DNA of 6,626 nt. It comes from CAVQNQ01 sp964427655 (lineage in GTDB: Bacteria > Acidobacteriota > Terriglobia > Bryobacterales > Bryobacteraceae). The translations under genes were made by a program, and so were the position numbers. Location of the stretch: contig CAYRWE010000286.1 in NCBI GenBank assembly GCA_964427655.1, positions 1 to 6,626 of the forward strand, in the 5' to 3' direction. Of the stretch, positions 1-5,500 are shown one piece after another (the first letter of the stretch is position 1; each line of letters starts with the position of its first letter). The notes beneath the pieces were generated by a model, which made no database searches, was not told where the DNA came from, and was given only the letters and a program-made list of their open reading frames with translations.

Positions 1-1
1 C

Positions 2-103
2 CAAAGCGGACAGATCACGTGTGAACTCGACCGGACAACTCACATACTAGCGACAGTCTCCACCCGCAACTATTGCGCCGAGGTTGTCCATAAGCTAACC
101 TAG
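2..103 (+). CDS. Possible 3' end of an upstream gene (partial, hypothetical)
   Basis: This frame is open from the left edge to a TAG at 101-103, giving about 33 residues that end ...CAEVVHKLT. I do not recognise the peptide. The case for it being real is context: the other five frames of this stretch contain stops, and the stop lies only 7 bp before the ATG of the aminotransferase. The AGGT that would serve as that gene's ribosome binding site overlaps this stop, as in a translationally coupled operon. The case against is that 33 open codons can occur by chance in GC-rich DNA and the residue composition is not distinctive. Sequence to the left is needed to decide. Confidence 0.3.
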   Translation, partial: QSGQITCELDRTTHILATVSTRNYCAEVVHKLT

Positions 104-105
104 GT
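102..105 (+). promoter_or_regulatory. Putative weak ribosome binding site (AGGT) of the aminotransferase
   Basis: AGGT sits 5 nt before the ATG at 111 and overlaps the TAG at 101-103 of the possible upstream frame. The match to the anti-Shine-Dalgarno is short, so this is a weak assignment, but it agrees with the start chosen from the protein N-terminus. Confidence 0.35.
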
Positions 106-110
106 CACCG

Positions 111-1241
111 ATGTCCATCTTGCCGGATTTCCGCCTAGAGACCTACTTTTCGCAGTGGGAGTTCGAGGCGAGTCACCACATGACTGCCAGTGACGCCCAA
201 ACCATCTCGCTTTGCGACCTTCTGTTGTTGGCCGAGCCGGAAGAGCGCGAAGCCTGGGACAATCTCACGCTCGGCTACACCGAGACCTGGGGTTCGCCGG
301 CGCTGCGGCGCGCCGTCGCCGGCACCTACGCGGGGCTCGCTCCGGAGGACATCCTCTGCTTCGCCGGCGCCGAGGAGGGGCTCTACTGCGCGATGCTGGC
401 CTTGCTCGGCCCGGACGATCACGCGATCGTGACCGTGCCGAACTACCAGTCGATGGAGACGGTGCCAGTGTCGATCTGCGACTCGGTCTCGGGCGTAGCA
501 TTGCGGGCCGAAAGCGGATGGGCGCTCGATCTAGACGACATGCGCGCTGCCTTGCGGCCCAATACGCGCCTGATTGCCGTGAATTTTCCGAACAACCCGA
601 CCGGTGCGGTCGCCAGCCGGGAAACCTTTGACGGGCTCGTCGCGTTGTGCGCCGAGCGCGGCATACACCTATTTAACGACGAGGTCTATCGCGGGCTGGA
701 GCGCGAATCCGCCCGACAGCTCCCGCAGGTAGCAGAAGTCTATGAGAAAGGCGTTTCGCTACACGTCATGTCCAAGGCCTACGGGTTGCCGGGTTTGCGC
801 ATCGGCTGGATCGCTTCGCGCGATCGCGCACTGCTAGCGCGGATGGAGCGCATGAAGCACTACCTGTCTATCTGCAATTCCGCGCCCAGTGAGGTGCTGG
901 CGCGAATCGCGCTCAAGGCTCGCGATCACATCCTCCGGACAAATCGAGATCTCTGCGTCAATAACCTGGATCACCTCGGGCGCTTCTTTTCCGACTACCC
1001 TGACCTCTACGACTGGTCAGAACCGGATGGAGGATGCGTCGGCTTAGCTCTGTACAAAGGGAGGGATGGCGTCGAAGAGCACTGTCGGAGTCTCATAGAG
1101 CAGTCTGGTGTGCTGTTACTTCCGTCGACGCTATTCCAATCCGGGCTACAGCCGGTGCCACAAAACCGGTTTCGGGTCGGCTTCGGCCGTAAGGATATCG
1201 AGATCGGCTTGAAGGCCTGGCGAAACCATCTCGGACGCTAG
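111..1241 (+). CDS. PLP-dependent aminotransferase, class I/II (fold type I)
   Basis: A complete 376-residue cytoplasmic enzyme of the aspartate aminotransferase superfamily, which moves amino groups between an amino acid and a keto acid through pyridoxal phosphate. Visible motifs: GYTETWGSPALR near residues 55-66; FAGAEEG at 84-90 in the cofactor phosphate-binding region; NFPNNPTG at 158-165, with N162 the family asparagine; DEVYRGLE at 190-197, with D190 facing the pyridine nitrogen; SKAYGLPGLRIGW at 221-233, with K222 the Schiff-base lysine and R230 likely binding phosphate; and RFRVGFGR at 353-360, with R355 the likely substrate-carboxylate arginine. All catalytic positions are intact and the length is normal. 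The ATG at 111 fits because the protein's conserved-looking N-terminus starts there. The substrate cannot be told from sequence. The motif set recalls a group of unassigned aminotransferases related to those acting on unusual amino acids (capreomycidine-synthase-like), but I am not sure of that link. The only visible neighbour on this strand is the possible upstream frame. Confidence 0.93.
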   Translation: MSILPDFRLETYFSQWEFEASHHMTASDAQTISLCDLLLLAEPEEREAWDNLTLGYTETWGSPALRRAVAGTYAGLAPEDILCFAGAEEGLYCAMLALLGPDDHAIVTVPNYQSMETVPVSICDSVSGVALRAESGWALDLDDMRAALRPNTRLIAVNFPNNPTGAVASRETFDGLVALCAERGIHLFNDEVYRGLERESARQLPQVAEVYEKGVSLHVMSKAYGLPGLRIGWIASRDRALLARMERMKHYLSICNSAPSEVLARIALKARDHILRTNRDLCVNNLDHLGRFFSDYPDLYDWSEPDGGCVGLALYKGRDGVEEHCRSLIEQSGVLLLPSTLFQSGLQPVPQNRFRVGFGRKDIEIGLKAWRNHLGR

Positions 1242-1260
1242 CTACTAAGCCATAGCTAGC
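1237..1260. repeat. Perfect 8-bp inverted repeat spanning the aminotransferase stop codon
   Basis: GCTAGCTA at 1237-1244 is exactly reverse-complementary to TAGCTAGC at 1253-1260, with an 8-nt loop (1245-1252). The left arm contains the TAG stop codon (1239-1241). Because the core GCTAGC is itself palindromic, the same stretch also carries a 10-bp direct repeat, GCTAGCTACT at 1237-1246 and 1255-1264. The DNA after the hairpin (TACTTCTGTC) is not a T tract, so this is not a classical intrinsic terminator. It could be a weak terminator, an mRNA 3'-end stabiliser, or a scar. Confidence 0.6.
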
Positions 1261-1586
1261 TACTTCTGTCGACAGCAACGGGGCGTTTTGTCGTGGGCGG
1301 TTGACGGCGCATCCGGAAGTTGTCCGCGCCGGTCGCGGCGGCGCTACAACGATTCTGCCGGGCGAAGCGGAAGCGGCACCGCGGGGACGCAACCATGCTG
1401 AGGGATAGACCGGTGGGCTCATCGAGACGATCGTTCTTTCCTTCGAATTCAACCGTTACCTGTTTTGGCAAGTTTTCTTCTCGGGTAGAAGAGCACTCGT
1501 ATTCCGACCGAAGCGAGTACACGGAAACCTACGAGCTCTATATCCGTTCGCCCGAACTCCCCTCAACGAAGCTCAAGCATGCCCCA
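1242..1586. other. Convergent intergenic region, no supported gene
   Basis: 345 bp lie between the stop of the + strand aminotransferase and the stop of the - strand GH127-like gene. Short open frames exist on both strands (for example 1256-1522 on the minus strand and 1320-1682 on the plus strand), but their products are Arg/Ser/Pro-rich, match nothing I recognise, overlap one another, and the last runs into the GH127 gene. Small symmetric elements are present: the palindrome CTGTCGACAG at 1266-1275, a 6-bp hairpin TCTTCT/AGAAGA at 1476-1492 with a 5-nt loop, and GTTC/GAAC at 1546-1557. None is followed by a T tract in either direction. No tRNA or transposase remnant was seen. Confidence 0.6.
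1476..1492. repeat. Short hairpin TCTTCT-CGGGT-AGAAGA
   Basis: Perfect 6-bp inverted repeat with a 5-nt loop in the convergent intergenic region. Runs of T lie before it on the + strand (1473-1476) rather than after it, so it does not look like a rho-independent terminator for either gene. Its small size means chance is a real alternative. Confidence 0.35.
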
Positions 1587-4076
1587 CTAAGCCTGCCTCA
1601 TCCAGATGATCGAAGCGGGGGGCGGCGGTTCGCGGCGCTCGCTCGGCCGCTCGGGCTGCCTGGCGTTCGGCCCCATATATAGCGCGGGGTCGCCCGAGAT
1701 GGGCCCGGCTTCGAACGGCAGCTCCGGCTCACGATTGACGCGCGCGTAATTCGGGATCGCCAGCAGCTTGCTGCCATCCGCGAACTGGCCTTCAATCACG
1801 GTGATGCCTCCCAGAAGATCGGGCCGCCACGCGGCGGTTAGCGTGGAGCTCCCGGCCAGCGGTTTGGCGATATCCTGATCGACTGTTTCGATGTTGTAGA
1901 TCAGCGGGCCATAACGCAACGCCACTTTGCCGCGCGTGGCCGCAATCCGCTCCACCGCTCTCACGCGCTGCACCTTCAGCGGAAGCTCCAGCTCAATCCG
2001 GTCGCCGGCCGTCCAGCCGCGCCGGACGACCGCGTACCCCTTTTCAAACGCCGGCTTCACCGTCTGGCCGTTCACTTTGAGCGAAATCAAGCCGTTCACT
2101 TCCGGCGTGGGCGTGTAGAGTTTGCTGGTGGTGCGGTTGGGGATGCGCAGGCGTACGGCGAAAGTCTTGGCGGCCTTCGGATTTACGGTGATCGCGATCT
2201 TGCCGCTCCAGGGATAATCGGTCTCCTGCACCATCTCGATTTCCGTGCCGGCGGCCCGTTCCAGCGTCACCGTGCTGCCGATGTACATGTTCACGTAGAC
2301 GCCATCCGGAGCCGTGGCGTAGGTCCACGTGGGCACCATCAGCAGAGTGCGCGCGATGTTGCCGACGCAGCACGGACAACTGTGCCAGGAGCTGCGCCGC
2401 ACACTGGCATCGAGCGGGTTAGTGTAATAGAAGTTCTTGCCTTCCAGATCCAGCGAGCCCAGCAGGGCGTTGTACATGGTCTCTTCGTAGTTATCCACGT
2501 AGCGCGCGTCGTGGTACGCCAGGTTCATCTTCCAGTGGAAGAAGATCATGCCGCAACTGGAGCACGATTCGCAATACGCGTTGTTACGCAGCGAGTAATT
2601 GGGGCCGAAGCCTTCGGGGGTCTCCCCGGTGCCTATGCCGCCGGTCAGGTAATATTTCCGGTTGACGATGTTGTCCCAGAGCGATTTCACGGCGCTCTGG
2701 TAATCCGGATCGTGCGTTTCGACGGCCACATCCGCCATGCCGGAGTATGTGTAGGTGGCGCGCACGGCGTGGCCGACGGCTTCATACTGCTGGACCACGG
2801 GAAGATGGCTCTGGTCGTAATCGCTGCGGTCGCGCGCCGGGTCCGCGGCCGCGGTGTAGCGGCAATCCAGCAGGAACCGGGCGGTCTGAATGTAGGGGTC
2901 GCCCTTGCCGCCGCCCTCCATATCGTTGACGAAGCGGCCCAGGCGCACCAGAGCCTGCTCCATCTCCTGGTGGCCGTCGTACCAGGGCTCTCTGGGCGCG
3001 GGACCCAGATGGTTCGACCAGCAATCGGCGAGCTTCTTGGCCGCGTTGTACAGGCGCGCGTCCTGCTTGTCGGTCATCAGATAGTGGTTGATGGCCGATT
3101 CCAGGAAGTAGCCGCCGGTGTAGCCTTCGTGATCGCTGCGGTGCGCCGGGTCCCAATGCTTGAACCGGCTGCTCTCGATGACGCGCCCGCCGGGTTCGGT
3201 GCGGTCGAGCGTGAAGGCGGTCTGGAGGTAGCCATCGGGTTCCTGCGCGGAGAGAATCTTGGGGATCCAATCCTCCAGCGTGGCGCGGAACTTCTCGTGC
3301 GCCTGAACGATCTCCGGGTCGCCCTGAGGATCGATCATCAGCGCGATGCTCATGGCTTCGACGGTCTGGTGGACCCAGGCGTTGGAGAAGACGGCGCCCT
3401 TGTGATAGCCCGCCTTTTCGCCGCGCAGTTCCTTGCCCGCTTCCACAAAATTATGGATGCCGCCCAGACCCAGCGTGACCTGGTCGCTATTGATCACCTC
3501 GATGCAATGCGGGATCCAGTTGACCATCAGGGCCTTGGCGCGCGCGTTCCAGAACTTGCTATGGATTTTGAAATTCCTGGTATAGACAGCTTCCAGTTGC
3601 CGCGCCGGCGGCGGCTGCTCGACGGAAACCTTCAGCGTGGACGAGCTTTTCGCCCGCCCGTCATCGGCCGTCATCCGCAAGACGTAATCTCCGGGAGCGG
3701 TGAAGGTAGCGGTCGTGATGGGCGCCTTGGGGTCCTCGAACTTCACCTCGCCCGGACCGGAGGCCTTCGTCCACTGCACGGCGGGCGCGGGCCCGGCGGG
3801 CGGCGGTGGCGCGGGCGGAAGCGGCTCCCACGGTATGTGGTGCTCCGGATGCGGCTGCTCGCCACGACCGGCCCACCCGCGCAGGTAGGTCTTGCCGGGC
3901 AGGATGGTCACGCGATCGACCCCCGCCTGCGCGTTGAGCGCCGGCGTCTCCTCAGCCATGGCGCGGGAGACAATTGCGGTCTGAATCGCGGGCGTCACGG
4001 CGGCGACCGCAGCGGCCTTTCCCACGGCGCCAAACATCTCGCGGCGGCTCAGGGTATTCGCTGTTATGTCCTTCAT
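1587..4076 (-). CDS. Tat-exported GH127-type glycoside hydrolase (beta-L-arabinofuranosidase-like, DUF1680)
   Basis: An 829-residue exported enzyme predicted to release L-arabinofuranose from beta-linked arabino-oligosaccharides. In order: a twin-arginine signal peptide with SRREMFG at 10-16, an Ala-rich hydrophobic core and a likely cut after AMA (A41); a PKD/K319L-like beta-sandwich at about 52-153, interrupted by a proline-rich stretch near 82-99; then the GH127 (alpha/alpha)6 catalytic region and C-terminal beta domains from about 160 to 800. By comparison with Bifidobacterium HypBA1 (E322 acid/base; E338, C340, C417 and C418 at the zinc site, C417 being the nucleophile), the counterparts are E488, E503, C505, C569 (in CPCC, 567-570) and C570, so the site is intact. 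Two further cysteines, C502 and C508, flank the E503-C505 pair. The gene begins 12 bp after the esterase stop, with AGAGGA overlapping that stop, so it is probably translationally coupled. Substrate specificity within the GH127/GH146 relatives is inferred. Confidence 0.9.
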   Translation of the reverse strand: MKDITANTLSRREMFGAVGKAAAVAAVTPAIQTAIVSRAMAEETPALNAQAGVDRVTILPGKTYLRGWAGRGEQPHPEHHIPWEPLPPAPPPPAGPAPAVQWTKASGPGEVKFEDPKAPITTATFTAPGDYVLRMTADDGRAKSSSTLKVSVEQPPPARQLEAVYTRNFKIHSKFWNARAKALMVNWIPHCIEVINSDQVTLGLGGIHNFVEAGKELRGEKAGYHKGAVFSNAWVHQTVEAMSIALMIDPQGDPEIVQAHEKFRATLEDWIPKILSAQEPDGYLQTAFTLDRTEPGGRVIESSRFKHWDPAHRSDHEGYTGGYFLESAINHYLMTDKQDARLYNAAKKLADCWSNHLGPAPREPWYDGHQEMEQALVRLGRFVNDMEGGGKGDPYIQTARFLLDCRYTAAADPARDRSDYDQSHLPVVQQYEAVGHAVRATYTYSGMADVAVETHDPDYQSAVKSLWDNIVNRKYYLTGGIGTGETPEGFGPNYSLRNNAYCESCSSCGMIFFHWKMNLAYHDARYVDNYEETMYNALLGSLDLEGKNFYYTNPLDASVRRSSWHSCPCCVGNIARTLLMVPTWTYATAPDGVYVNMYIGSTVTLERAAGTEIEMVQETDYPWSGKIAITVNPKAAKTFAVRLRIPNRTTSKLYTPTPEVNGLISLKVNGQTVKPAFEKGYAVVRRGWTAGDRIELELPLKVQRVRAVERIAATRGKVALRYGPLIYNIETVDQDIAKPLAGSSTLTAAWRPDLLGGITVIEGQFADGSKLLAIPNYARVNREPELPFEAGPISGDPALYMGPNARQPERPSERREPPPPASIIWMRQA

Positions 4077-4084
4077 TTGTGCAA

Positions 4085-4090
4085 TCCTCT
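4085..4090 (-). promoter_or_regulatory. Ribosome binding site of the GH127-type gene, overlapping the esterase stop
   Basis: On the minus strand the sequence reads TAG-AGGATTGCACAA-ATG. AGAGGA shares its first two bases with the esterase stop codon TAG (4089-4091) and lies 8 nt before the ATG at 4076. Ribosomes finishing the esterase would arrive at this site, which points to coupled translation and supports the chosen start. Confidence 0.65.
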
Positions 4091-5042
4091 ATCGCATCAA
4101 TTTCTGGTAGCGCAGCCAGTCGCCAAAGCGCTCGATCCAGCCGTCGGTGGGCAGTTCGTGTTTCGGCATGCCGAAACCGTGGCCGCCGGCGGCATAGCTG
4201 TGCAGCTCGGCGGGCTTGCCGGCGGCCTTCCAGGCCATGTAGAGCGCGGGGCTGGAGACGGATACCGGGTCGTTGTAGGCGTGCAGGAAGAAAGTGGGCG
4301 GGGCGTCTTCGGGAACCTTTAGTTCGACGGGGTTCTCGCAGCAGGCATAGATGGCGCCCACGAACGCCGGGCGGTTGGCGGCGGTGTGATCGAGGGCCGC
4401 CTGCATGGCCACGTAGCCGCCCGCGGAGAAGCCCATGATGCCGACCCGCGCGGGATCGAGGTGCCACTCGGCGGCATGCTGGCGCACCACTTCGATGGCA
4501 CGCAGGCCGTCGGCAGCCGCCATAGCGCGAATCTGCGCCTGGGGGCCGGACACCGCGGTGCCGCGTCCGACGTTGGCCGCGCCTGCGCCCCCCGTTCCAC
4601 CACGTCCGGCGGCCGCCGCCGCGGCGCGAGCCTGCGATTGGGCAAATTCCTCATCGGTGCCCGTATCCGTGAGCCGGTATTTCAGAATGAACGCGGCCAC
4701 GCCATGCCGCTGAAGCCAGTCGGCCACCAGGGTGCCCTCCAAATCCCAGGAGAGCATGCGGAAGGCGCCTCCCGGCGCGATCACTACGGAAGTTCCCGTG
4801 GCAGTCTCGGGCGAGGGCAGATAGACCGTGATGCTGGGCTTGACGACGTTGCGGACGGCTTTGAGTCCGTTGGGAGCCGTGTATTCGGTCTCCTTCTGGG
4901 TCCAGTTCTCGGCACCGGGGGCGCCGTTGGGCCATATCGTCACGACGTTGCTCTGGGCCGGCAGCGGGGCGGCCGTGAACAGCAGCCCGGCGGCCAGCGC
5001 GGCGGCGGCGCAGGCCAGCCGGGGAGTTTTTTGCGCGGTCAT
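4089..5042 (-). CDS. Secreted alpha/beta-hydrolase esterase (acetyl-xylan-esterase-like)
   Basis: A 317-residue secreted serine hydrolase, most like the carbohydrate esterases that remove acetyl or other acyl groups from plant polysaccharides. The N-terminus is a Sec signal peptide: TPRLAC followed by an Ala/Leu core and a likely cut after PAQ (Q30). Visible motifs: an oxyanion-region APGGAF at 89-94; the nucleophile elbow GFSAGG at 204-209, with S206; acid D258 in YNDPV; and histidine H288 in GGHGFG. The triad is complete. An Ala/Gly-rich insertion at about 139-165 separates the early core from the QAQIRAMAAADG segment. The frame extends further upstream to 5162, but the ATG at 5042 is preferred because it places the signal peptide at the N-terminus and the upstream part is Arg-rich and overlaps the divergent gene. 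It is co-transcribed with the GH127-type gene 12 bp downstream. The exact acyl substrate is unknown; a plain carboxylesterase or lipase-like role is the alternative. Confidence 0.88.
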   Translation of the reverse strand: MTAQKTPRLACAAAALAAGLLFTAAPLPAQSNVVTIWPNGAPGAENWTQKETEYTAPNGLKAVRNVVKPSITVYLPSPETATGTSVVIAPGGAFRMLSWDLEGTLVADWLQRHGVAAFILKYRLTDTGTDEEFAQSQARAAAAAAGRGGTGGAGAANVGRGTAVSGPQAQIRAMAAADGLRAIEVVRQHAAEWHLDPARVGIMGFSAGGYVAMQAALDHTAANRPAFVGAIYACCENPVELKVPEDAPPTFFLHAYNDPVSVSSPALYMAWKAAGKPAELHSYAAGGHGFGMPKHELPTDGWIERFGDWLRYQKLMR

Positions 5043-5049
5043 GCCGAAG

Positions 5050-5055
5050 ATTCTA
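5050..5055 (-). promoter_or_regulatory. Possible -10 element (TAGAAT) of a leaderless esterase transcript
   Basis: On the minus strand TAGAAT ends exactly 7 nt before the esterase ATG at 5042. No Shine-Dalgarno sequence lies between them (CTTCGGC). This is the geometry of a leaderless promoter, where transcription starts at or next to the A of the ATG. No clear -35 hexamer is seen at the expected distance (GCGCGC lies there), so the call is tentative. Confidence 0.3.
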
Positions 5056-5098
5056 ACTCGCGGACGGGACCGGCGCGCGTCGCGGCTATTATGGAGCA

Positions 5099-5485
5099 GT
5101 GAACCTGAAATACTTTTTGGCCTGGTTTCCGATGGTCGCGATCGCCATCGTGAACGGCGCAATGCGCGAATAGGGCTATCAGCAGGCTCTCGGCGAGTTG
5201 CGCGCGCACCAGGTCTCCACGCTCACGGGCGGAATCGCTTTCGCCACCTACATCTGGGGCCTCAGCCGGGTATGGCCACTGGAATCCGCCGTCCAGGCGC
5301 TGGGGATTGGACTGATGTGGGTTGCGATGACGGTGGCGTTCGAGTTCCTGTTCGGGCGCTACGCCGCTCGCCGTCCTTGGAGCGCGCTGCTGGCGGATTA
5401 CAATTTGCTCGCCGGACGGGTATGGGTGCTGCTGCTGGTCTGGCTGGCCATCGCCCCGTACGTGTTCTGGCGCTGGCGGGGATAG
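5099..5485 (+). pseudogene. Small four-helix membrane protein gene with an in-frame TAG (nonsense pseudogene or sequencing error)
   Basis: Read from the GTG at 5099, the frame gives VNLKYFLAWFPMVAIAIVNG, then AMRE, then TAG at 5171-5173, and continues in the same frame as GYQQALGELRAHQVSTLTGG through to a stop at 5483-5485. Ignoring the TAG, the product would be about 128 residues with four hydrophobic segments near codons 5-20, 40-60, 64-86 and 107-124. It carries the patterns WPLESA, FEFLFGRY, DYNLLAGRVWVL and APYVF, which I recall from a small conserved integral membrane protein family of unknown function. The first helix belongs to the same protein, so the TAG looks like a single-base change, not a wrong start. 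A shorter protein from TTG 5198 is possible but would lack helix 1. The GGAG at 5093-5096 is too close to the GTG to be a good ribosome binding site. The gene is divergent from the esterase and convergent with the epimerase-like gene, 15 bp away. Confidence 0.72.
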
Positions 5486-5500
5486 GTGCCTTCAATAGCG

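Noticed and set aside
1443..1456. TTCGAATTCAA resembling a tRNA T-loop
   Set aside because: No flanking stem complementarity and no anticodon or acceptor arm nearby, so no tRNA.
1256..1522. An 88-codon minus-strand frame in the convergent intergenic region
   Set aside because: No recognisable motif, no good ribosome binding site, biased Arg/Ser/Pro composition, and it competes with other frames over the same bases.
1546..1557. GTTC-GCCC-GAAC hairpin as a terminator for the GH127-type gene
   Set aside because: The stem is only 4-5 bp and no T tract follows on the minus strand.
1320..1682. A 120-codon + strand frame running into the GH127-type gene
   Set aside because: Non-ATG start, unrecognised product, and its 3' third is antisense to the GH127 C-terminus.
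2382..4322. A 646-codon open frame on the + strand opposite the GH127-type and esterase genes
   Set aside because: It is antisense to two genes with intact catalytic motifs and signal peptides, runs across their junction, and its product (Val/Ala/Gly/Arg/His-rich) has no recognisable motif. Long antisense frames are expected in GC-rich codon-biased DNA.
4386..5102. A 238-codon + strand frame opposite the esterase gene
   Set aside because: Arg/Gly/His-rich product without motifs, fully antisense to a well-supported gene; a shadow frame.
5043..5162. N-terminal extension of the esterase to 5162
   Set aside because: The extension is Arg-rich, would bury the Sec signal peptide 40 residues inside the protein, and overlaps the divergent membrane protein gene.
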